A stretch of 64,000 nt of DNA, taken from assembly GCA_029247315.1 (NCBI GenBank), contig JAQWLM010000161.1, positions 106,554-170,553 on the forward strand, given 5' to 3'. Below the pieces are notes generated by a model. It was not told the DNA's origin. It did not search any database and saw only the letters and a program-made list of their open reading frames with translations. Positions within the stretch are counted from its first letter, which is position 1, and each line of letters begins with the position of its first letter. The translations under genes and the position numbers were made by a program. Origin of the DNA: AAA164-E04 sp014239995 (lineage in GTDB: Bacteria > Verrucomicrobiota > Verrucomicrobiia > Limisphaerales > AAA164-E04). Of this stretch, positions 39,281 to 47,425 are shown one piece after another.

Positions 39281-42200
39281 TTACTCTGTGGACTGTTGTT
39301 CCAGTGCTCTCAGCAGTTCCTCTTGAAGGGCTGATAGTTCGGGCGGAGTGGGGGTGTCCTTAAGCCTGGACGCGGCCTGAGAGGCATACCAGGTGCCTGC
39401 AGCCATGCGCTTTGCCTTCGTACCGTGATTGGCGTTCGTGAGGTAAAGTTGTCCGAATCTTGCAAGCGCCCTGGGGTTGGTTGGATCAAGCCTCAGGATT
39501 TGTGAGATACTGAAAAGATCTTCTGAGGAAAGGTTGTCCTCGACAAAGGTTTTCAGGGGAATGGTTTGAAATGGCGTCACGGAGCGGTTGCTGGATTCAC
39601 TCATGTACCAGTCCAGATATTGGGAAATCAAGCTGTTTTTGTGAACCTTTGCAATCTCCTGTTGATTTTGTTTGAGCTTCTCGACAGAAAGACTGGAACC
39701 TGGTTTTCCACCCCACCCTGTGAATATTTCAATGGTTTTTTGCAGGTTCATCCCGGACAGTGCGGATTCCTGGCCTAGTTTGGGTAATTTCTGAATCATC
39801 ATGGGAGAGCCTCGAGCGATGATGGAGACATAATTCCCACCTGCAAAAACCTTGCCGAACAGGTCAAATTCATAACGTGCCGTTCCATTTTGGGGTACTT
39901 CGGATTCTCCCATCTTAAAGGGCCCCGCTTCCACGACTCCATATTCAAGATTCCAGATGCGTACAGAAGCTTCTTCATCACAAGTCAGGAGGGTTTGCTG
40001 GTCATTACCTATGAACCTGACGGCGGCAATCTCTCTGTCCTGCTGGATCTGACGCTTGAGTCGCAGGGTTTCCCCGGGTGCGGAAAGATCCCATATATTG
40101 ACCATGCCGTCCTGTGAACCCGTAGCCATGGTCTTGGAGTCTGCGCTGAAATCAAGTGAACAGATCCCGGAAGCATGGGAGAATTTCGCTCTCAATATTA
40201 CCCTGCTTGAGTCCTGATACTGCCAGAGCATGCCTTCTTTTTCTCCCGAGCCGAAACTGGCCAGTAATCCACCCGTACTATCAAATCGAAGGGCACCGCC
40301 GTAGCGCGTCAAATGCTTCAAGTTGTTGACCGGTTCCAGTGTTTTTAAGTCGATGAGCGTGATCAGGTCCGGGGATCCGAAAATGAGGACACTCTTGAAA
40401 TCCTTGCTGAATTCAACGGAAGAAATGCTGTAGGGGTACTCCAGGCTTTTGAGTTTTTTGCCGTTTTCCAAGGAGTAAAAGTTGATGAGTCGCAGGTTAG
40501 TTTCTGGATAAGCCAGATATTTCCCGTCAGGGGAGACCGTGATATTTTCAAGGTCTTGGTTGGAAAGGCTTGTGATTGGAAAAACCAGGCTGGGTTTCGG
40601 TAAAAGCTTCCCCGTGTCGTCGAGGGAATAGCGGAAAACTTGGCTTTGTTCAGGATATGTATAATCCACGACCGCAACATTGGTATCTGAACTTCCGCGA
40701 ATGATATGGCTTGTCCCCTTGAAATGCTTCAATTCATTTCTTTTGCGGTAGGCACCATCTGTTTTGGTCCACTCCGAGAGTCTGCCTTCATGTCCAAGTA
40801 TGAGGGATGTGCCGTCATTGACCGCAAGAGTCGAGGTGGTGTCCTTGATCTTTTGCTGCTGTGGTGGAAGCCCACTGATTTCATAGTCCAGCACATTGGA
40901 GTTCATCGTGACAATCCTGAGTATCTTGCCATCCTCAAGAAATTGTGCTCCACGCATACCTTCGCCCAGTTTTACATAGGAGGTGAGGGGTTTTCCCGAA
41001 TAGGGATCCCACAGCCTGAACCCGAGCCAATCCCCAACCATCAGCATCTGTTGGTTGGGGCTGAGGCATGCGTAGTAGACATTGGCGGAATGTTCGAACG
41101 TATGCAGCAGGAGTCCTGTCTCGTAATCGGAAACGGAACAGGTGTTATCCATGCAGGGGCTGATCACCATCGTGCCATCGTGACTGAGGAGCAGGGTGTT
41201 GATGGCTCCCGACTTGTGGTAATTGGATACGTTTACCCGGCTCTTTAGACGAAGTGTTGTTGTATCCAAACATTGCAGCATCGGCTGCTGCGAGGTCGTG
41301 TTGCCATACAGGATAATCTCCTCTTTATCCTTGGACCATACCGAGTGTATGTATTCAAGCTTGTTTGGATTGAGCGCGATATGTGCTCCTGTTTCCCGAT
41401 GCCATTTGCCTCCTGATAGACGAAATTTTTCCACATATTGATCCGAATCAACTTCTGAAAAGAGAAGCATCGTTTTTGAATCCCGGGAGAAGGCGGCTTG
41501 AAGACATTGTTTTTCAGTGGTCAGGATTTGAACGGGTTTCAGGTTCTTGGAACGACAATCCACTAGGTGGACGTCCCCGTTCAAGGTGAGGACCGCCAGC
41601 CAATGCCCAGCAGTGTCAAAACTCAATTTCACCGGTGAATACTCTAGTTTCAAGTCAAGGTCCATCTTGACGCCGTTTTGGACGTCAAAAACGGAGGTGA
41701 AAAAATTGCCATGAAACTTGTAACCCACCGCATAGAGGTTCCTCGTGTAATTGTATTCTGCCTTGAGTAAGGACTCCAGTTGAGTGAAATGGAGTTCAGG
41801 ATTTTCACCCTGGAGGTCAATCACATGCACATTACCCCGATCATCGTAATCTGCACCGATGCATATATACCGGCCATCCTTGGAAATAATACCTCCATTC
41901 GGGAAAATGGCGCGTTTGCCGAGTTTGTAGAGTTCAGCACGTTTTCGTGGGTAAAATGTGTCACTGACGGAGCTCAGGAGGCGGGTTGTAACCAGGCGTC
42001 TTTCGATTTCGTTTTCAGGTTTGATTGCCTTGAGGGCGTCGAGTGCTTTTTGGGAGTGTTGCTGTTGAACTTGGTGATCCACCTGCGCGAGCTGGGTTAC
42101 AAAGAAATTTTTTCTGACCAGTTCCTTTCCTTCAACAGCTTCGTCCTTTAATTGTTCAGCTTCGTCCCTCAATGCAACGGCCTTGCGTCTTTGGTCAATG

Positions 42201-43774
42201 GAGTAAAATGTCGCAATAAACAGCCCGATGGCCAGCATGGCTAGCGCCAGGGCAAAGTTTTTTCTCCTCTTGGCAGTTGCTTTGAGTACTTCTGCTCGCT
42301 CTTTTTGTGCCGTCGCCAAGTTGCGGGCATGTTCCAGTTCACGTTCCTGCGCCTTTTCCTTGGCTTGTTCCTCCGCTTGTTTTTTTGCCTGGCTCTGGGT
42401 GAGAAAGTCCATGGCATCCAGGAAGCCAGGAAAGTAACGGTCAGCCCAAGTCTTGTTGGGTTGGTTTTCTTTTTTCCATGCAATGGCAATTTCAAGGTCC
42501 GGGTTTCTGTAGAGTCCCGCCTTGCCTTGCAAAAACAATTGAGTTGTTTCTGCAAGGCGTCGGTAAATCTTTGCCGATTGAGCCTCGTCTTCCACCCAAT
42601 TTCTCAATCGAAACCAGACGCGCATCAGGCTTTCATGAGAAATGTCAATTACCGTGGATTTCAATATCGCTGTCTCTTCCCCAGGCATTAAAAATGTCCT
42701 TCCAACAGAACGAAACTCATGCATTACCGATTCAATATCCTGAGGTTTTTCCTCAATGATTTCGCATATCTCGGTAAATGTGATGGGACGACGAATTCCC
42801 CGGTTGGTGTCCACTTTTTCTGTGAGTGATTTGAAAATCCTTTCTGCTATCCAGCGGTGTTTTTCCGAGGGGAGTTCATCAAATATTTCATCCGCATGTC
42901 GCGAGAGTGCCTCCTGCATGCCTCCTGTTGCCCGGTAGTCCTTAAGGTCCAGAACGGTCTTTCCCGTTTCCTTGTTTGTATACTCCCATGTGCGCATTAG
43001 AGCATGTTGAAGGATCGGTAGTTGATCAGGGTCATCCCCGATATCATTGAGCAGACGGCTTAATAGAGGGTCTGTGATTTCACCCCCCGAAACCTTGACT
43101 GGCCCGAGTATGGCCTGTTTTCGCTGTTCACGATTGAGGCGTGGAATAAGGAACTCTCCCTCATTCACCATGTTAGCCAATCGAGGGAACTCACTGCATT
43201 CGCCGAGAAAATCTGATCGCATCGTGATGATAACGTAGATTGGCAATGATGACTGACTGACAGCCTCAATCAGTAGGTTTACGAAAAACATGGCACGCTC
43301 ATCAGTCACATCACCAGCTTTCCTGAAACGGAAGATTTCTTCGAATTGATCGACTACCAGTAGGAAATTCTCTCCCGTCTCGATGTCACTCTGTCGGATG
43401 GCCTCCAACATGCCAAGCCCACTGCGAGTCAGGGTGGCGGTGACCTGAAGTTCGATATCCTCTTCATCTGGATCATATAAGTCCGTATCAATCAGGGCTT
43501 GTGCAAGATTCTGAATGGGATCACCCCCGGGGCGCATGATGGCGGTTTGCCATCGGGATCCGGCCTCGGTCATGATTCCCCCGAAAAGTTCAGGAAGAAG
43601 CCCTGCACGTACCAGTGACGACTTTCCGCTGCCGGAGGTGCCTACGACTGCGACAAAACGGTTTTTTCTAAGACGCGAGGCAAGCTCTGTAATTTGCTCG
43701 TCACGTCCAAAAAATAGATGGTTGTCCTCATAATTAAATGGACGTAATCCGGGGAAAGGGTTGGTTGTAGGCAT
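39281..43774 (-). CDS. nSTAND1-family NTPase with transmembrane segment and WD40 repeats
   Basis: The protein has 1497 residues. The N-terminus (NPFPGLRPF, LFFGRDEQI) is the hallmark of novel STAND NTPase 1. A Walker A motif GTSGSGKSS places Lys51 at the phosphate, and the Walker B-like LLVVDQFEEIF lies near residue 142. A charged coiled coil at about 455-503 leads into one membrane helix at about 504-524. WD40-type repeats fill about 620-1290 (for example SADSKTMATGSQDGMVNIWDL), and the C-terminus is helical and TPR-like. STAND proteins act as oligomerising switches in immunity and signalling, with the repeats as sensor. Given the helix, the WD40 part may be periplasmic. It starts 15 bases after the TIR gene; no nuclease or protease effector domain is visible, so the TIR protein may be the effector. 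Confidence 0.9.
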   Translation of the reverse strand: MPTTNPFPGLRPFNYEDNHLFFGRDEQITELASRLRKNRFVAVVGTSGSGKSSLVRAGLLPELFGGIMTEAGSRWQTAIMRPGGDPIQNLAQALIDTDLYDPDEEDIELQVTATLTRSGLGMLEAIRQSDIETGENFLLVVDQFEEIFRFRKAGDVTDERAMFFVNLLIEAVSQSSLPIYVIITMRSDFLGECSEFPRLANMVNEGEFLIPRLNREQRKQAILGPVKVSGGEITDPLLSRLLNDIGDDPDQLPILQHALMRTWEYTNKETGKTVLDLKDYRATGGMQEALSRHADEIFDELPSEKHRWIAERIFKSLTEKVDTNRGIRRPITFTEICEIIEEKPQDIESVMHEFRSVGRTFLMPGEETAILKSTVIDISHESLMRVWFRLRNWVEDEAQSAKIYRRLAETTQLFLQGKAGLYRNPDLEIAIAWKKENQPNKTWADRYFPGFLDAMDFLTQSQAKKQAEEQAKEKAQERELEHARNLATAQKERAEVLKATAKRRKNFALALAMLAIGLFIATFYSIDQRRKAVALRDEAEQLKDEAVEGKELVRKNFFVTQLAQVDHQVQQQHSQKALDALKAIKPENEIERRLVTTRLLSSVSDTFYPRKRAELYKLGKRAIFPNGGIISKDGRYICIGADYDDRGNVHVIDLQGENPELHFTQLESLLKAEYNYTRNLYAVGYKFHGNFFTSVFDVQNGVKMDLDLKLEYSPVKLSFDTAGHWLAVLTLNGDVHLVDCRSKNLKPVQILTTEKQCLQAAFSRDSKTMLLFSEVDSDQYVEKFRLSGGKWHRETGAHIALNPNKLEYIHSVWSKDKEEIILYGNTTSQQPMLQCLDTTTLRLKSRVNVSNYHKSGAINTLLLSHDGTMVISPCMDNTCSVSDYETGLLLHTFEHSANVYYACLSPNQQMLMVGDWLGFRLWDPYSGKPLTSYVKLGEGMRGAQFLEDGKILRIVTMNSNVLDYEISGLPPQQQKIKDTTSTLAVNDGTSLILGHEGRLSEWTKTDGAYRKRNELKHFKGTSHIIRGSSDTNVAVVDYTYPEQSQVFRYSLDDTGKLLPKPSLVFPITSLSNQDLENITVSPDGKYLAYPETNLRLINFYSLENGKKLKSLEYPYSISSVEFSKDFKSVLIFGSPDLITLIDLKTLEPVNNLKHLTRYGGALRFDSTGGLLASFGSGEKEGMLWQYQDSSRVILRAKFSHASGICSLDFSADSKTMATGSQDGMVNIWDLSAPGETLRLKRQIQQDREIAAVRFIGNDQQTLLTCDEEASVRIWNLEYGVVEAGPFKMGESEVPQNGTARYEFDLFGKVFAGGNYVSIIARGSPMMIQKLPKLGQESALSGMNLQKTIEIFTGWGGKPGSSLSVEKLKQNQQEIAKVHKNSLISQYLDWYMSESSNRSVTPFQTIPLKTFVEDNLSSEDLFSISQILRLDPTNPRALARFGQLYLTNANHGTKAKRMAAGTWYASQAASRLKDTPTPPELSALQEELLRALEQQSTE

Positions 43775-43789
43775 CTGTAAAAAGAAAAT

Positions 43790-45283
43790 TCAGGAGGTCA
43801 AATCAGTCATGAATGAGACCAATGTTTTCGGTTCGAAATGATCCCCATCCTGCGTAATCACAGTGGCGTGATGGGTTCTGTATCTCGACTTTCGTTTGTT
43901 GAATGGGGGAGCAAGGTACACTGCTGTCGACTTAAACGCGGTCTCGCGCCCATACCCGGGTGCCTTCATGAGGTTCATGATTTTCATGTCGACCCATGTG
44001 CGGTCTGCGTGACCGTAAAAGACCAGAACACCGTCGCAAAGGAGGAGCTTTTCGATGTGGGTGTTTTTCACCATTGCCTCGTCCCCCTCCAAGGTGGGAA
44101 CCATGACTTCCAAACCCTGGTCAAACAGATAATCCTCCAGGGTGCATACAAGTTCTTCATCGGTTGCGTCATGTATCAAATAAACACTGGGCCTGCCTGG
44201 GGTGCTATCTGAGCTCACCTGGCTTGTATCCTGAGGTGTATTCCTGTCCTTGATTTTCTGGATCAGGCAGTCCCTGAAGTTGTCCAATGAATCCTCGATC
44301 AGTTCAGCTCCAGCAAGCACATCCGGGTTTTCCTGAATTTTGGCAATGAAATGGTTCTGGCGCGTGTCCTGGCTCATGAGGCCCCTTGGCATCCAGATGA
44401 ATCTCTGAAAGTCTGACCGTCTTCCTCTTTCTTCGGCTGATAGCTGATTCTGGATTTCTACAATGGATTTATCCGAGTCTTCAGGAACCAGTCCATAGCG
44501 TTGTCCGACGAGGTGAACCGCGAGGGCAGATTGTTCCAGGTCTTCTCCCACCAATGCCTTCAATGCGCCTGCTTCGCTGGGAAGTATTTGGTCAGGCAAT
44601 ACGCGGTAACCACGATCCTTCAATTCACGCGAAATTTTTTCCCTTGCCGCCTGCAGATCCGTGGTGCAATTGGCAAGAAAAATTGTCAAATCACTCGAAG
44701 ACTTTGTTTCCTGGTTTTCAATCTCATGTTCTGATCGGAGGGTTTTTAAAACCTCGGTGATCTCGCTGGCCAGATCATAGATCCTTGCGTAATAGTTTTG
44801 TTTTGCTTTGGGGCCGAAGGCTTCGTCAAATTCAACCGTCCGACCGCTATCCGGGTCTGTTTCGTAGAATTCAAATCCCAGGAGCCCTTCAAACAACTTG
44901 GGTAAGAGACTCATCGCCTCACCTGAGTCAAATGGCGTTTTGACCACCTTGATGATGCGTGATTTATCTCCCACTTTGATGCCTTCTTGCTCTGAAGCGG
45001 ACTCGTGGAATTCATTTAGTTCACGTCGGCACCACTCTGATTTGATGTATCGGGGGGAGAGTACTGAAACCATCAATCTGGCACTCTTGAACTCCTGGAC
45101 AATCTTTTCATCATAGACGTCGTTGCCACCGAGTTTCAGATCTCTCCAAATCTGGGGTTGTTCCCCCATCAACTGGCTTATTTTAACCTCCAACACTCTG
45201 TGGAACTTGCTGATCCACCCTTTCTGATCATCCTCCAAGGATTGATCATCAAAGTGGGCATAGCTAATAAATAAATCGTTCAT
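43790..45283 (-). CDS. TIR / DUF4062-like / TIR-like triple-domain protein
   Basis: The protein has 497 residues and no membrane helix. Residues 1-150 form a TIR domain: DLFISYAHFD, then SEWCRRELNEF, where Glu88 is in the position of the NADase catalytic glutamate. Residues about 196-346 resemble DUF4062 (IFLANCTTDLQAARE, VHLVGQRYG), a TIR/SLOG-like Rossmann domain common beside STAND modules. Residues about 363-495 look like a second, degenerate TIR-like domain (VYLIHDATDEE, DGVLVFYGHADRTWV). NAD cleavage by the first domain is a family-based expectation. No Shine-Dalgarno precedes the ATG at 45283, and a small upstream ORF overlaps it by ATGA. This is the first sizeable gene of the STAND/acyltransferase operon. 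Confidence 0.88.
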   Translation of the reverse strand: MNDLFISYAHFDDQSLEDDQKGWISKFHRVLEVKISQLMGEQPQIWRDLKLGGNDVYDEKIVQEFKSARLMVSVLSPRYIKSEWCRRELNEFHESASEQEGIKVGDKSRIIKVVKTPFDSGEAMSLLPKLFEGLLGFEFYETDPDSGRTVEFDEAFGPKAKQNYYARIYDLASEITEVLKTLRSEHEIENQETKSSSDLTIFLANCTTDLQAAREKISRELKDRGYRVLPDQILPSEAGALKALVGEDLEQSALAVHLVGQRYGLVPEDSDKSIVEIQNQLSAEERGRRSDFQRFIWMPRGLMSQDTRQNHFIAKIQENPDVLAGAELIEDSLDNFRDCLIQKIKDRNTPQDTSQVSSDSTPGRPSVYLIHDATDEELVCTLEDYLFDQGLEVMVPTLEGDEAMVKNTHIEKLLLCDGVLVFYGHADRTWVDMKIMNLMKAPGYGRETAFKSTAVYLAPPFNKRKSRYRTHHATVITQDGDHFEPKTLVSFMTDLTS

Positions 45284-45495
45284 TTTAAATCAACACTAAC
45301 TCGCGCGACCAGCTCTTGAAGCACTGCTTGGCCGGGGGAATTCTGGAATGCATTCAACATAGCAACGGGGCACGCCCTGACAAGGTTGTTTGAGTGCAAA
45401 AAAAACTTCAATTTCTGTCCACAAAGAACTCTCAAACTCGACGTGTGGACGGAAAATGCATTTTTTGTGGGAACTTCAACACTTTGTGCCTTCAT
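45280..45495 (-). CDS. Possible small leader ORF coupled to the TIR gene
   Basis: A 71-codon frame ends with a TGA that overlaps the ATG of the TIR gene (ATGA). Its last 26 residues, from an internal ATG at 45360, look helical and protein-like (SPGQAVLQELVARV), while the N-terminal part looks like untranslated DNA. Neither start has a ribosome binding site and no family is recognised. It could be a coupling leader peptide or chance. Confidence 0.22.
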   Translation of the reverse strand: MKAQSVEVPTKNAFSVHTSSLRVLCGQKLKFFLHSNNLVRACPVAMLNAFQNSPGQAVLQELVARVSVDLK

Positions 45496-45974
45496 CTTGA
45501 AGTTAAATATCCTATTTCGTCCTTTTTAAGACTAACGATCGTAACGTTGGGTCGCAGTTTGCCCCTGTCTGACGGTGGGCCGGCAATGAGTGCCGGTAAG
45601 CCATAAGGATTCCACGTTGCATGGTTTGAAGTTTTCAATTTATGTTATTTGCATGAATATATGGAGCTCATTTCACGTTTTTATGAGTGAGAAACCAAAT
45701 CACGGTAGATCACCGTCATGTATTCTCACTTGCAACACGGTAAAGAGTTGGCTTTTGGGTCATTTTTCTCAGCCTTCAGAGTCAAAATAGGGTAGGCCAA
45801 ATGACAGCCTGTTGGCCTTGGAAAAGGAAGATAAGTGGGACATGTAACCTGGGGTTCAACTTTTGGTGACAAGGTATCGAATTTTGACATTATCAATGAA
45901 TTTTGGACCGGAAATTACAAACGGAACGAACTTGTAACCCAATCCTGAAAAGCATCGTCTATGAGATTGATCCA
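45284..45974. other. Divergent intergenic region between the TIR operon and the EF-hand gene
   Basis: About 690 AT-rich bases should hold the promoters of both the leftward TIR/STAND operon and the rightward EF-hand gene. A TTGACA at 45884-45889 has no matching -10 at normal spacing. Apart from the doubtful leader ORF ending at the TIR start, I recognise no gene, RNA or long repeat. Confidence 0.4.
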
Positions 45975-46790
45975 ATGACACGCATCATGAGACATACGAT
46001 AACATGCATCCTATTGATAAGTGGTTTTCTAGCGGTAAGCCGTGATATGAGGGCTCAAGGGAAAGGTGAACCCTACCCGCGCTCGAAACCTTTGGTTTTT
46101 CTTGCCCTGGATATCGATGGGAACAAGGAACTTTCCACTGAAGAAATTAAACAGTCGGTGGCTACCCTTTTGAGTTTCGACAAAAATATGGATGCCAAAT
46201 TGACTGCAGCGGAATTGCTTCCAGAGGATGTTGCCACATTTGGGAAACAACCCGCTAAGCCCAGCTTCACACACTCCCATGCGGCCATCATACAGGACTT
46301 GAAGCCTTTGCCGACCGTTGCAACCGAAATCAATGGGGTGTCAACGGGAGAAATTCTCAAACGTTTTGGTGCCAAAGATCGTAGCGAAGTCAGTGAACAT
46401 GCACTCAACAATTACAACCGCATCTTCGGCTTTACGGATACAGACAGGGACGGGCGGCATTCGAAACGGGAATACATCGACAATGGGACTTACCTAAGTC
46501 CTCAATCAAGGCGGGGTATCTTTCAGGCATCTGATGCGAACAAAGACGGTTATGTCTCCAGGGCGGAGTATATTGAAAACCGGATTATCACGGATGAAGC
46601 AAAACTGATATTCGACCAGATTGATGCTGATGGGAACAATAGATTGACCGCTCAGGAGCTTTTAGTCGATGGAAGGTTAAGGGATGAAAAAATGGCCAAC
46701 ATGGTCTTCAATGCACTGGATACAAACAAAGACGGGGAGCTGCACATCCCCGAATATCTGAGGGTTTGGGGTCGTTGGGCGCGTCATTGA
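45975..46790 (+). CDS. Secreted protein with six EF-hand calcium-binding loops
   Basis: This 271-residue protein has an N-terminal signal peptide (hydrophobic core CILLISGFLAV, cleavage expected around MRAQ-GKG). Six EF-hand loops of the D-x-[DN]-x-[DN]-G type are visible: DIDGNKELSTEE, DKNMDAKLTAAE, DTDRDGRHSKRE, DANKDGYVSRAE, DADGNNRLTAQE and DTNKDGELHIPE. They form two groups separated by a proline-rich linker. The protein should bind calcium in the periplasm or outside the cell; its target is unknown. The frame is open from a TTG at 45903, but the ATG at 45975 (or 45987) fits the signal peptide. Confidence 0.85.
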   Translation: MTRIMRHTITCILLISGFLAVSRDMRAQGKGEPYPRSKPLVFLALDIDGNKELSTEEIKQSVATLLSFDKNMDAKLTAAELLPEDVATFGKQPAKPSFTHSHAAIIQDLKPLPTVATEINGVSTGEILKRFGAKDRSEVSEHALNNYNRIFGFTDTDRDGRHSKREYIDNGTYLSPQSRRGIFQASDANKDGYVSRAEYIENRIITDEAKLIFDQIDADGNNRLTAQELLVDGRLRDEKMANMVFNALDTNKDGELHIPEYLRVWGRWARH

Positions 46791-47425
46791 TCGAAATGCT
46801 TGACCGGGCCTCAGCGCTTGAGATCCTTCCACAGGACCCGCAAGTCGTGCGGCTAACGATCGGGAACTTTTTCTTATCCAGGCGTGCCAGGCTTTCGAAA
46901 ATCCCAACTGCGTGTGTTTGCCTGAAAAGCACCCTGCCAGGAAACTGGTATGTCCGATAGGTGCTGGTAGAAACATTCCCCATCATCTCCAGACCATTCA
47001 GCCCCGAGGTTTTAAATGCATACCGCATGCATCAAGCTAAAATCATCACCACCGGTGCATTTCCCTGATGGTGTGTCGGTGGCAGGAAACATTGGCATGA
47101 AAGATGGAATTGAATCACTGTGCATGCACGGTTGCTTATCCCCCCAAAACGACGGTTTCCGGTGGTTGAAAAAATGACTTGATATCAAAGTCAGAAAGTT
47201 CAATTACTAAATATGTATACAAAAACAGAAAAAACTTTTTAATAAAGGCGGTAAAAGGAATGCAAATTAGGAGAAAATAGGATCCGGAATCATGATGGTT
47301 CAGAAAATAGCAACAGAATGGGCCTTGGGGGTCATGATTGATAAAATCAACATGCATAGATACTTGACTGCTTGCAATGTTGATTTGCGTTGGTTGATCC
47401 GAATCAAAAAAGTTGAATCAAAGAT
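46791..47425. other. Intergenic region upstream of the POTRA gene
   Basis: This 635-base stretch becomes strongly AT-rich from about 47150 to 47300, consistent with a promoter or curved DNA before the POTRA gene. Small ORFs on the minus strand have no domain or ribosome binding site and I do not call them. No hairpin terminator for the EF-hand gene is evident. Confidence 0.4.

Noticed and set aside
45884..45889. TTGACA as a -35 box for the EF-hand gene
   Set aside because: No acceptable -10 hexamer occurs 16-18 bases downstream.
31034..45974. Mobile-element origin of the TIR/STAND region
   Set aside because: I found no integrase, transposase, tRNA gene or flanking repeat at its edges; base composition looks lower in GC than gltB by eye, but I could not measure it.
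46677..47028. Two minus-strand frames after and overlapping the EF-hand gene
   Set aside because: They overlap a confident gene and show no domain; cysteine and arginine content suggest chance frames.
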